Origin: Gluconobacter roseus NBRC 3990
GTDB taxonomy: Bacteria; Pseudomonadota; Alphaproteobacteria; Acetobacterales; Acetobacteraceae
Assembly (NCBI RefSeq): GCF_006538885.1
Contig: NZ_BJLY01000002.1
Span: 1-64,000 of the forward strand
DNA length: 64,000 nt
Direction of reading: 5' to 3'
In this document: piece after piece, positions 52,521 to 61,300 of the stretch
Layout: the number at the start of each line of letters is the position of its first letter
How positions within the stretch are numbered: position 1 is the first letter of the stretch
Translations under genes and position numbers: made by a program
Notes under the pieces: model-generated
What the model was told of the DNA's origin: nothing
Database searches by the model: none
What the model saw: only the letters and a program-made list of their open reading frames with translations

Positions 52521-54565
52521 TTCAGCGCTCCTGCGGCACGCCCGCGATTCAGATTGGAAAATTCGGCTTCAACCGGAACTGGCGACGTTTCATGCACGGC
52601 TTTCAGCCAGCGTGTTTCGATGTCACGGACTTCATCAGCGCTGATGGTCTGTTCTGTATGGCGATTGAAGCTGCGAGCAATTACCCCGCCGGCAAAGACC
52701 AGTATCCCCAGAACGGCCAGCCACCAGATATGCCATGTCAGCGCAAAGCCTGTTGCAACCATGGTCATGCATGTCACCGGGCCCAGAGGGGAATTGGCAG
52801 GCAGGGTAATGGGCTCGTAGGTGTCGGGCGCGTGGTAGGCATGGCCATTGCATTTATCGACATAGAACGCATCGCGATCATCGAATTTCGGAAGGGTTGC
52901 GAAATTATATTCCGGAGGAGGGGCGGAGACGGACCATTCCAGCGTCCGGCCGTCCCAGGGGTCACCGACAAAGACATTGGTGGCATGACGTTCACGGACA
53001 CTGACAACAAGTTGAATAACCATGCAGATCAGGGCGCCGGTGATGAGCAAAGCACCGATCATCGCCACGATTGTATAGGGCAGATAAACAGGCTCGAAAT
53101 ATTCCTGACTGCGCCGTGGCATGCCAAGCATTCCCAGTGCGTAGAGCGGCATGAAGGCGAAGACAAAACCTATGCTCCAGAGCCAGAAAATGGCTCGGCC
53201 CCATTTTTCATGCAGGCGGAAACCGAATGCCTTGGGGAACCAGTAATGATAGCCGCTGAGCATGCCAAAGAGCAGGCCGGGGATGAGCATGTTGTGGAAA
53301 TGCGCCACCAGAAACAGCGTATTATGGACCTGATAGTCAAATCCCGGATTAGCCATAAGGACGCCAGCGCCACCACCAACAGCAAACAGGATCATAAAGG
53401 CACTGGCGTATAACATCGGCACGCTCATGCGGATGCGTCCACGATACATCGTCAGCATCCAGTCATAGATTTTCACACCGGTCGGGATGGCAATGAGCAT
53501 GGTTGCGATGCCGAACACGGCATTGATATCGCCACTCTGTCCCATGGTAAAGAAATGATGGACCCAGACGGTAAAAGACAGAACGGCAATGGAAACCGAC
53601 GCCCAGACAAGAGACGTATAGCCGTATAGGGTTTTGGAAGAAAATGTCGCAATCGTTTCCGAATAGACACCGAATGCCGGAAGAATAAGAATATAGACTT
53701 CCGGATGTCCGAACAGCCAGAACATGTTGATGTAATTCATCATGTTCCCGCCCTGTCCGTTGGTGAAGAAATGCATGTCGGCATACCGGTCCAGGGCAAG
53801 CATGAGTGTGGCAACGGTCAGCGGCGGCATGGCGAAGATCATCAGGATCGACACGCAGAGCGCTGTCCAGCTGAAGAGGGGCATTCTGAAAAGATACATC
53901 CCCGGTGCGCGTTTCTTGTAGATTGTCACGGCGAAATTGATGCCGGTCATCGTATTGCCGATGGAGCTCAGCGTCAGAGCCCAGATCCAGTAATCGACGC
54001 CGACGTCAGGACTAAATTGCAATTCGGTATAAGGGGGGTATCCGCTCCATCCGCCTGTCGAGAATTTGCCGAGACACAGAGAAATCATCATCAGGGCAGC
54101 GCCGGATGCGGTGAATGCCAGGCTGATGGAGTTCAGCAGGGGATAGGAAACATCGCGCGCTCCGATCTGAAGAGGCATCGCGAAATTGTAGAGCCCGATC
54201 AGGAACGGCATGGCCATGAAGAAAATCATGATGGTGCCATGCGTCGTAAAAAGCTGCGCGAAATGTTCGGGAGGCAGAAAGCCTGAAGATCGATAGCCAA
54301 CAACCTGCTGTGCCCGCATCAGGACAGCCTCAACGATGGCGCGTGCCAGCATGACGAATGAGACCACGATGTACATGATGCCGATGCGTTTGTGATCGAG
54401 GCTCGTCAGCCACTTCGACCATAACGCAGGCCATCCGCGTATCCGGGTGATAAACCCTGCTACTCCGATCGCGCCGATGACGACGATGGACGCGGCAAAA
54501 GTCGCGATCAGGCTGTAGAACGGAAATGCGCCGTAGCTTAGTTTTCCGAACAGAAATGAAGTCAT
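52517..54565 (-). CDS. cyoB: Cytochrome o ubiquinol oxidase subunit I
   Basis: A 682-residue catalytic subunit with about fifteen helices. Heme and copper ligands lie in TTHGTIMIFFMAMPF, FGHPEVYILILPAFG, WVHHFFTMGQ and VAHFHNMLIPG. The Tyr cross-linked to the CuB histidine lies in HPEVYILILP. The enzyme reduces oxygen with ubiquinol and pumps protons; it is a main respiratory outlet of acetic acid bacteria. The start at 54565 has no strong ribosome site but matches the family N-terminus (MTSFLFGKLSYGAFPF). It lies 31 bases after cyoA. Confidence 0.96.
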   Translation of the reverse strand: MTSFLFGKLSYGAFPFYSLIATFAASIVVIGAIGVAGFITRIRGWPALWSKWLTSLDHKRIGIMYIVVSFVMLARAIVEAVLMRAQQVVGYRSSGFLPPEHFAQLFTTHGTIMIFFMAMPFLIGLYNFAMPLQIGARDVSYPLLNSISLAFTASGAALMMISLCLGKFSTGGWSGYPPYTELQFSPDVGVDYWIWALTLSSIGNTMTGINFAVTIYKKRAPGMYLFRMPLFSWTALCVSILMIFAMPPLTVATLMLALDRYADMHFFTNGQGGNMMNYINMFWLFGHPEVYILILPAFGVYSETIATFSSKTLYGYTSLVWASVSIAVLSFTVWVHHFFTMGQSGDINAVFGIATMLIAIPTGVKIYDWMLTMYRGRIRMSVPMLYASAFMILFAVGGGAGVLMANPGFDYQVHNTLFLVAHFHNMLIPGLLFGMLSGYHYWFPKAFGFRLHEKWGRAIFWLWSIGFVFAFMPLYALGMLGMPRRSQEYFEPVYLPYTIVAMIGALLITGALICMVIQLVVSVRERHATNVFVGDPWDGRTLEWSVSAPPPEYNFATLPKFDDRDAFYVDKCNGHAYHAPDTYEPITLPANSPLGPVTCMTMVATGFALTWHIWWLAVLGILVFAGGVIARSFNRHTEQTISADEVRDIETRWLKAVHETSPVPVEAEFSNLNRGRAAGALK

Positions 54566-54596
54566 GGCATGGCCACTTTTAGAGCGGGATGAGGGA

Positions 54597-55553
54597 TCAT
54601 TGCGGAACCGTGATTTGAGAGACAGGTGGCTGGTGGACGTGATTGACAATGTTTCGGAAAAAATCAGGCGGCACGTTGGCAAAATGCAGGCCCTGAGGCT
54701 GTAAAGGATCGGAAGGGGGCATCTGGTCCTTGGTGAGCATGGACACGGCCTGATGGTCGTTCCCATCCCGAAGCAGGGTCCGGTAGGTTGCGTCGTTCAG
54801 GGCAAGGGGACTCTGATGGGCGGTCGTCACCCAGTTTCTGAATGCCGCGTCGGGCAGGGCGATCACCGTAAATTTTTCGTCCTGAAAACCCATGCCGTTA
54901 AACTGGGTGTTTTCACCAAGATAGCGGCCTGGCTGATCGGCCCGGAGATGAAGCGTGGTCACCATTCCGGCCATTGCATAGATCTGGCTGCCAAGAGCAG
55001 GGATAAAAAATGACTGCATGCTTTTGTCGCTGGTTAGTGAAAACCTGACCTCGCGACCGACCGGGAGGGCCAGTGTATCAAGGCTCGCCACATGTTCAGC
55101 CGGATAGATGAACAGCCATTTCCAGTTCAGGGCGACAACCTGAACCTCCAGTGGTGACGTCTGGGAATTGATGGGTGTCTGGGGACTATAGCGTCGTTCC
55201 GCGCCCCAGATCAGGATTGCGAGCATCAGAACGATAACAGCTGGAATGCCCCATACGAGATATTCCAGCGAAAGCGTATATTGCCAGTCTGGACGATAAG
55301 GGGCGTTTTTGTTTCCAAGACGATATCGCCAGAGGCAGAACGGAACGCCCACCAGGACCGGCAGAATGACAATGGCAAGCGCGATGAGAATGACTTCAAA
55401 CCAGTGATGCTGCAGAGCAGCAATAGGCCCGGCAGGTGCCAGGAAGGAAATTCCGGCAGTCTCACATCCGCTCAGGAATAAAAGGCCCAGGGGAGAAAAA
55501 AGAAGAACACTTTTGCCTAGACTACCGGCATCTCTGGGATCTGGGCCGATCAT
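54597..55553 (-). CDS. cyoA: Cytochrome o ubiquinol oxidase subunit II
   Basis: A 318-residue subunit II with a lipoprotein leader (LLFLSGCETAG; lipobox LSGC), two membrane helices and a periplasmic cupredoxin domain (SFFIPALGSQIYAMAGM, GFQDEKFTVIALPD). The copper-binding cysteines and methionine of CuA are missing, as expected for a quinol rather than cytochrome c oxidase. It is the first gene of cyoABCD. No cyoE (heme O synthase) follows, so that gene must be elsewhere. Confidence 0.95.
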   Translation of the reverse strand: MIGPDPRDAGSLGKSVLLFSPLGLLFLSGCETAGISFLAPAGPIAALQHHWFEVILIALAIVILPVLVGVPFCLWRYRLGNKNAPYRPDWQYTLSLEYLVWGIPAVIVLMLAILIWGAERRYSPQTPINSQTSPLEVQVVALNWKWLFIYPAEHVASLDTLALPVGREVRFSLTSDKSMQSFFIPALGSQIYAMAGMVTTLHLRADQPGRYLGENTQFNGMGFQDEKFTVIALPDAAFRNWVTTAHQSPLALNDATYRTLLRDGNDHQAVSMLTKDQMPPSDPLQPQGLHFANVPPDFFRNIVNHVHQPPVSQITVPQ

Positions 55554-55958
55554 GTTTCCTCGTTTTCATTATGTCGTTTTATGACAAACAACAAAGGATA
55601 CAGGTCGTTTCCATAAAAATTGAAAAATAGAATTTAATATTTCAGTATGAACGAATACACTTCGGTAATTACTTGATATGGAAATCCATGTCTTCGTTAT
55701 GAAAAGAAAATTTCAGGCTCAGGACTCATGGCCAGAACATAATGGTTGCAGCAAGGCAGGCACCTGAGAAGAAGACGATCCGGCGTCTGTAGTAGTATGT
55801 TGCGAGACGCTGCCACTCCTTAATCTTTCCGGAATAGCCTGACGGGAGTAGAGCAAGTTGCCACACGCTATGGCAGATTTGCGATCACCTCCTTCACTAC
55901 AATCTTGGATTTTTTTGCGAATTCGGAGCTTGAACATTTTGGAAATATTGTCATTCCT
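55554..55958. other. Intergenic region upstream of cyoA
   Basis: About 400 bases, A+T-rich near cyoA, holding the cyo promoter. It also contains one possible short minus-strand gene (55726-55866) and a perfect Shine-Dalgarno match (AAGGAGGTGATC on the minus strand, 55883-55894). Confidence 0.4.
55726..55866 (-). CDS. Possible small membrane protein (46 residues)
   Basis: The minus-strand frame ending at 55726 encodes KEWQRLATYYYRRRIVFFSG then ACLAATIMFWP, a basic stretch followed by one membrane helix, a layout common in small respiratory-oxidase accessory proteins. A GTG at 55866 could start it; the perfect Shine-Dalgarno at 55883-55894 is 17 bases further up, too far for this GTG and closer to an ATC codon in the same frame. 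It might be a true small gene with an unusual start, or a decayed one. Confidence 0.3.
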   Translation of the reverse strand: MWQLALLPSGYSGKIKEWQRLATYYYRRRIVFFSGACLAATIMFWP

Positions 55959-57560
55959 TTAAAAAACTGATCTCTGCGCTTTAGAATGTTTTTGTCCTGG
56001 AATGGATTGGAGCAATATCTGCGTATATGAGGAGGCAGGTTCCCTGAAAATTTGTTCCGCCTCCCCATATTCCTCCTGTTTTCCATATCGGATGATGGAG
56101 AGCGTATCGGCAATCTGTCTGACAACGGCCAGATCGTGAGAGACGAACACGAAGGTCAGATTGAGTTCTTTCTGCAATTCGGACAGAAGTTCCAGAATCC
56201 GGGCCTGCACTGTCACGTCCAGTGCGGAGACGAATTCATCCAGCACAAGGATGTCAGGTTGGGCTGCCAGCGCGCGCGCTAGGGCAACGCGCTGACACTG
56301 GCCGCCGGATATTTCCGAAGGATAACGCTCCAGAAGGGTCAGCGGCAGATGCACGCGTTCCAGAAGGTCATGGAGACGTGCCTGACGCCAGGTCTGCCCT
56401 TCAGAAAAATAATTGCGCAGAGGCTCTTCAATAATGCGACGGATTGTCAGTCGTGGATCCAGAGAACTCCAGGGGTTCTGATAAACGAGTTGCATGTTCC
56501 GCAGACGCTGTCGGCGTTCTTCGGACGTCTCGGAGAAGATGTCTTTGCCATGAACATGAACTGAACCGGATTGCGGGGGGATGAGCCCCATCAGGCATCG
56601 CAGGAGCGTCGTCTTGCCGGATCCTGACTCTCCAATAATACCGTGCGTCGTTCCGGGCTGCACGTCGAATGAAATGTGACTGACAGCAGTTCGTGAGCCA
56701 TATGCGATCGTAAGATCTTTAACCTGAATGGTCGGTTGCGTGCCTGAAACAGGGCGATCCGGCGTTGCTGAACGTGAATGGAAAGCAGGAGAATCGGCGA
56801 GCAGCTTTCTGGTATAAGAAGACCGAGGATTCTCGAACAGATTACGGGTCGTGTTCTGCTCTGCGATCTGGCCATGCCGTAGGACGATCATGTCGTGCGC
56901 GCGATCCCGTGCAACGGCCAGGTCGTGGGTGATCATCAGCACAGAGGATCCGCTTTCTTCCCGCAGACGGTCAAGCAGGTCCAGAATTTGGCTCTGAATG
57001 GTGACGTCCAATGCGCTTGTCGGCTCATCGGCAATGATGAGCGGAGGGGCAAGGGCTACGGCAATGGCAATGAGTACGCGCTGCTTCATGCCGCCTGACA
57101 GCTCGTGTGGGAACTGTGAAAAGCGACGTTCGGGTTCGGAAAAGCCAACATGCTCCAGAAGGTGCAGGACGTGTTCCCGTCTTTCTGACCGACTCTGGGA
57201 CGTATGAAGGCGAAGCACCTCTTCAATCTGCCTGCCAACGGGAAGACGCGGATCAAGCGAGCTGGAGGGATCCTGCGGAATAAAGCCGATCTGGCGGCCG
57301 CGGATGGCATTCAGGCCGCGTGGTGTTGTGTCTGGAAGGGAGATGCCGTTCAGGGTGATGGTGCCGTGCATAAGGCGGGCGCTGGGCGGCAGCATTTGGA
57401 TGATCGCTTTGGCAATGGTTGATTTTCCCGACCCGGATTCCCCGATCAGCGCCAGCGTCTGACCGGGCAATGTCTGGAAAGAGATGTTTTCCACGGCCGG
57501 TTTCCCGTCATAGGAAATGCCCAGATGACTGACATCGAGAACAGGACGCTGCGTGTTCAT
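55959..57560 (-). CDS. ABC transporter protein with two ATPase domains (peptide/nickel type)
   Basis: A 533-residue protein with two complete ABC ATPases in one chain, as in GsiA or YejF. The first has Walker A GESGSGKST, Q-loop GFIPQDPSSSLDP and signature LSGGMKQRVLIAIAVAL; the second has GESGSGKTT, VYQNPWSSLDP and ISGGQCQRVALARAL. It starts at 57560 in an ATGA overlap with the end of the upstream permease in its correct frame. As the sequence stands, a frameshift in that permease joins both into one continuous reading frame, which is probably not a real fusion. Confidence 0.88.
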   Translation of the reverse strand: MNTQRPVLDVSHLGISYDGKPAVENISFQTLPGQTLALIGESGSGKSTIAKAIIQMLPPSARLMHGTITLNGISLPDTTPRGLNAIRGRQIGFIPQDPSSSLDPRLPVGRQIEEVLRLHTSQSRSERREHVLHLLEHVGFSEPERRFSQFPHELSGGMKQRVLIAIAVALAPPLIIADEPTSALDVTIQSQILDLLDRLREESGSSVLMITHDLAVARDRAHDMIVLRHGQIAEQNTTRNLFENPRSSYTRKLLADSPAFHSRSATPDRPVSGTQPTIQVKDLTIAYGSRTAVSHISFDVQPGTTHGIIGESGSGKTTLLRCLMGLIPPQSGSVHVHGKDIFSETSEERRQRLRNMQLVYQNPWSSLDPRLTIRRIIEEPLRNYFSEGQTWRQARLHDLLERVHLPLTLLERYPSEISGGQCQRVALARALAAQPDILVLDEFVSALDVTVQARILELLSELQKELNLTFVFVSHDLAVVRQIADTLSIIRYGKQEEYGEAEQIFREPASSYTQILLQSIPGQKHSKAQRSVF

Positions 57561-58373
57561 GGCTGATGTCCCCTCGGGCGTGTCATGGCGTGGCTGAGGC
57601 GGTTGGTTGCAAACGCGACGGTCAGCAGGGCCAGACCGGGAAAGGTAGTCATCCACCAGGCGGTCGCCAGATAGTCGCGGCCTTCCGCAATCATCAGTCC
57701 CCATTCCGGCGTTGGAGGGGGGGGCGCCATAGCCAAGGAAGCCGAGCGTGGCGAGGGAAAGGATCGCCATGCTGTAACGCAGAACCGCCAGTCCCAGAAC
57801 CAGGCGGAACGCATTGGGAAGGAAGTGCCACCAGATCAGACCCCCAAATCCCGTTCCCGACAGGCGCGCGGCCTCAATATAGGGCATGGCGCGCAAACTG
57901 CGGACCAGATTGCGGATGATCCGTGCAAAGCTTGCGGTCTGGCTGATGCCGACGGCTACGGCGGCATGAACGGGGCCGAAACCTGTCAGGATCACGACGG
58001 TCAAAGCCAAAAGCAGTTCCGGAATGGAGAGAAGCACGTCAATGATGCCTGAGAGCGCCGCATCCACAATCGGAGTGGATAGGGCTGCCAGGCCGCCGAT
58101 GAAAGCGCCGAAAACCACGCCAGTCAGGGTTGCCAGAAGCGCCGCTGGCAGCGTTTCCCGTGCTCCATAGACGATGCGCGTCAGAACATCGCGGCCGAGC
58201 TGATCTGTTCCGAACCAGTGCGTCCAGTCAGGGGCCAGAAGATGGTCTTTTGCAACGCCTGTTGCGGGATCACTGTGGGTCAGGGCGGACGGGAAGAGAA
58301 TTGCCAGTCCGAAAACAGCAAGAACCCCGATGGACAGGATGCTTTCCGGGCCGGGGAGGAAGAAGCGCTTCAT
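57557..58373 (-). pseudogene. Frameshifted DppC-type ABC permease
   Basis: A DppC-type permease (FGTDQLGRDVLTRIVYGAR, ARLSGTGFGGLIWWHFLPN, LATLGFLGYGAPP). Normal permeases continue with PTPEWGLM; here that continuation (PTPEWGLMIAEGRDYLATAW, then ATNRLSHAMTRPRGHQP and stop at 57557) is in another frame. The break is in a run of eight C on the coding strand (57717-57724); seven would restore the protein exactly and end in an ATGA overlap with the ATPase gene. The cause may be a sequencing error, a recent mutation or phase variation. As written, the last helix is lost. Confidence 0.8.
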
Positions 58374-59332
58374 GGTCCGGATTTTTCCTTCCATCCTGCT
58401 GAGGAACGCAGGCTCGGATTGATCAGGGGAATCAGGAGGTCAACCATCAGATTGGCGGCCACGAAGCCTGTGGCGCCGATCATGACAACAGCCTGCAGGA
58501 CCGCGACATCCTGTCCGGACACAGCATCGCGGGTGAGACGTCCCAGCCCGTTCAGCCCAAAAATGGTTTCTGTCACGATGGCCCCGGCAATCAGTTCACC
58601 GAAGGAAAGACCGGCCATCGTCAGGCACGGTGTGACGGAATTGGGCAGGATATGCCTGAAGAAGACGGATCGCTGACTGGCGCCCTTGGTGCGGATGGCC
58701 ATGACGAAGGGCAGTCTTCCGGTTTCCTCGATCTGCTGAAGCAGAAGCTTGGCCTGTGGAGCTGCGATCGGCAGACTGACGGCAAGGGCCGGAAGAATGA
58801 CTCCCTCCCAAGGGCCTACGCCCACCACGGGCAGAAGACGAAGTTTGAAGGACAGAACCTGGATGATGAATATCCCTGACCAGTAGAGGGGGATTGCGCT
58901 CCAGAATCCGGGGATCGCCTGAAAAGCCTGACGCAGCGGGCGAGCCGGAAGAAGGCTGGCTCCAACGGCAATCAGGAGCGTCCAGACAAGCGAGAGGATA
59001 AACCCCACCACGGCCAGGCGCAGGGTGACGGGCAATGCGGCTACGATCAGGGTCCGGACAGGCACGCCGAGTTGGACGGAATATCCGAAATCTCCGTGAA
59101 GCATGCGCAGGATGGTATGGAGATACTGGAACACGGGGCTTGAAGATCCGCTGTAGAGAACGCGCATGGCTTCGATCTGCTCGGGGGAGAGGCCAAGCTC
59201 GGGATCCATGAACCGAACCATGACGGCATCGCCAGGCATCATCTGCAGCAGGAAGAACGTCACCGTGAAAGCCCCCCACAGGATCAGAAGGGCACGGATG
59301 AGCTGTATGCCGGTATGTCGGAGGCTGCTCAT
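58370..59332 (-). CDS. ABC transporter permease (DppB type)
   Basis: A 320-residue permease with about six helices. It has the family start FFLLQMMPGDAVMVRF, the coupling loop MAIRTKGASQRSVFFRHILPN and the C-terminal segment FGLNGLGRLTRDAV. It starts in an ATGA overlap with the binding-protein gene and ends in one with the second permease gene. All four genes form one operon. Confidence 0.92.
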   Translation of the reverse strand: MSSLRHTGIQLIRALLILWGAFTVTFFLLQMMPGDAVMVRFMDPELGLSPEQIEAMRVLYSGSSSPVFQYLHTILRMLHGDFGYSVQLGVPVRTLIVAALPVTLRLAVVGFILSLVWTLLIAVGASLLPARPLRQAFQAIPGFWSAIPLYWSGIFIIQVLSFKLRLLPVVGVGPWEGVILPALAVSLPIAAPQAKLLLQQIEETGRLPFVMAIRTKGASQRSVFFRHILPNSVTPCLTMAGLSFGELIAGAIVTETIFGLNGLGRLTRDAVSGQDVAVLQAVVMIGATGFVAANLMVDLLIPLINPSLRSSAGWKEKSGP

Positions 59333-60957
59333 GGACGGTTCAGTTCCACATTCTGAAAGACAGGCCGTCCAACGGCTTCGAATCCGAGGCCCATCAGGTT
59401 TGGAGAGGTGGCATAGACCTGTGGCTCCTCGAACAGCGGGATGTCATAAGCCATGTCGATCAGGTATTCCTGTACCGCAACGACCTGTTTCAGACGTTCG
59501 GCGCGATCGGTTTGGGAGGCGATATCGAGCAGCATTGCGTTCAGGGTCTCGTCCTGAAAATGCTGCACCTTGTTGCTCTGCCCCCCTTTCTGCAAAAGGG
59601 TATCCCGGTTTCTGGGGAAAAACTCGCTTTTCAGCACATCAGGATCTGCCCGGCCGACTTCCGAAACAGTCAGTGGGGTTCTCTGCGGGTCAAGGTTGTC
59701 GAGCAACACACCTGCGGCCGAGCCAGACATGATGTCGAGTTCAACGCCCAGCCGGCGCCACTGCTGCGCCAAAAGCTCAAGCATTGTCTTGTTCTGCGGA
59801 TGAGGGAGAGAGATGTGAATTCCAAGACGCAGCGGATGACCGTCCTTGTAGCGCAGGCCGTCTTCGCCGCGTCTCCATCCCGCGCTATCGAGCAGTTGAC
59901 CGGCAAGGACCGGATCAAACTTCAGTTTCTCCGAAAGATCCACAAATCCGGCAGCTTTCGACGACAGCACGGAACGTGCCAGAGGATAGTTCTCTGAATA
60001 GAGAACAGTAACGATTTCCTGTCGGTCGGTTCCGTGCAGCAGGGCTTTGCGAACGCGGATGTCCCTCACAAGGGGGTTGTCGGGACGAAAGGCGATGCCG
60101 GTGTTTACACCACGGGTCGAGGGCGCATGGAGACCGTATCCGGCGTGTCTGATCTGTTCTTCATCATACGCCTCGACCTGACGGATGATATCCGCCTGAC
60201 CAGCCAGAAGTGCACCGACACGGATACTGTCTTCTGGCACGATCAGAATCTTGATCTGGTCCGTCTTTGCCCGGGCGGGACGGTTTTCCGGCCCCCAGCT
60301 GTAATCCTTGCGGGCAGAAAGATCGACTTCCTTGCCCGGAATATCTGCCGACACGATGAAGGGGCCGGAGCCGATGATGTTGGTGGCTGTTCCCAGTTCG
60401 TCAAAAGAGTGATGCAGGGTGCCCGGTGAGACGATCCCCGATCCCAGAACGGAGGTGGCCTGCAGGAAGCCGGGCGCGGGATGGGTGAAGTGAAATCTTA
60501 CAGTGAGAGGATCAATGACCTCTGCGCGGTCGAAATTGCTGATCGCCTCTGAAACAGGAAAATGCAGCGCTGGGTTACCTTTTCCATAGGTCTGGTAATT
60601 CAGGGCCACGGCCTGCGCATCAAGCGGTGATCCATCCGAGAACGTGACACCGGAACGGATATGGAACGTGTATTCCGTATCATTCTCATTCATGGACCAG
60701 TCCGTTGCCAGCCATGGCCTGATTTCCAGCGTCGCAGGGTCCTGCCAGGTCAGACGGTCAGTAATCTGGCTCAGAATTCCACCATTGGGATAAAATCCTC
60801 CAGCGGGAGGATAAAGGTTCGTGTGCTCCTGCGGGTCCAGATACGTGATGGTTCTGTTTCGGGAATGACTTTCTGCGCCGGGCATGGAAAGCGCGCAGAT
60901 CAGCACAAACAGGCCCGCGGGCAGCGACCGGAGAGGTGAGGCAGCGGGAACCGGCAT
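59329..60957 (-). CDS. ABC transporter substrate-binding protein, family 5
   Basis: A 542-residue exported binding protein with a signal peptide (LFVLICALSMPGAES). Family 5 marks are TEYTFHIRSGVTFSDGSPLD and IRVRKALLHGTDRQEI. Family 5 proteins bind peptides, nickel chelates or heme. The operon is divergent from a large TonB-dependent receptor, so the ligand probably crosses the outer membrane through that receptor, as for siderophore-like or peptide ligands. The ligand itself cannot be read from the sequence. Confidence 0.88.
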   Translation of the reverse strand: MPVPAASPLRSLPAGLFVLICALSMPGAESHSRNRTITYLDPQEHTNLYPPAGGFYPNGGILSQITDRLTWQDPATLEIRPWLATDWSMNENDTEYTFHIRSGVTFSDGSPLDAQAVALNYQTYGKGNPALHFPVSEAISNFDRAEVIDPLTVRFHFTHPAPGFLQATSVLGSGIVSPGTLHHSFDELGTATNIIGSGPFIVSADIPGKEVDLSARKDYSWGPENRPARAKTDQIKILIVPEDSIRVGALLAGQADIIRQVEAYDEEQIRHAGYGLHAPSTRGVNTGIAFRPDNPLVRDIRVRKALLHGTDRQEIVTVLYSENYPLARSVLSSKAAGFVDLSEKLKFDPVLAGQLLDSAGWRRGEDGLRYKDGHPLRLGIHISLPHPQNKTMLELLAQQWRRLGVELDIMSGSAAGVLLDNLDPQRTPLTVSEVGRADPDVLKSEFFPRNRDTLLQKGGQSNKVQHFQDETLNAMLLDIASQTDRAERLKQVVAVQEYLIDMAYDIPLFEEPQVYATSPNLMGLGFEAVGRPVFQNVELNRP

Positions 60958-61300
60958 TTTTACCTTCGCAATGATGTGGTTGCAGGCAGAAAGAGGAGCA
61001 TAATTAACATTAGATATTAGTGTTAATTAATAATATGCTATCTTGAAATGATGATTATGGACAAGGGCTGGCAACAAAATCAGAAAAATTTCCTGTCTGT
61101 TTCAGGTGTGACACGCTCCTTTTTGGCCATGGTGCATAGAAAAATCTTTGGTTTTGTAGGGTATTTATAAAAACTAAAACTAATAGTTAATTGAAATTAA
61201 TAACTTGCAACGATGTTTTTTGTGTACCAGAAATTATTAGGAACTTTTCTCTCTAGTGATTCGTTGCTAGAATAACATCATTCTTGGTAGTGAAATAGAG
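60958..61300. other. AT-rich divergent promoter region
   Basis: About 340 bases between the divergent binding-protein and TonB receptor genes, far richer in A+T than the rest of the window. It should hold both promoters. An inverted repeat lies at 61001-61029; no Fur-box consensus or cobalamin riboswitch was recognised. Confidence 0.5.
61001..61029. promoter_or_regulatory. Palindrome TAATTAACA-N11-TGTTAATTA, candidate operator
   Basis: Two perfect 9-bp arms separated by 11 bases, 44 bases upstream of the binding-protein gene and about 270 bases from the receptor gene. The arm spacing suits a dimeric regulator binding two successive helix turns. The regulator is unknown. Confidence 0.45.

Noticed and set aside
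55959-58394. One 811-residue permease-ATPase-ATPase fusion protein
   Set aside because: The permease C-terminus exists intact in the neighbouring frame and ends in an ATGA overlap with the ATPase start, so the fusion comes from one extra C.
61048-61170. A 40-residue plus-strand frame in the AT-rich region before the TonB receptor
   Set aside because: No ribosome site, no recognisable features; expected by chance in such sequence.
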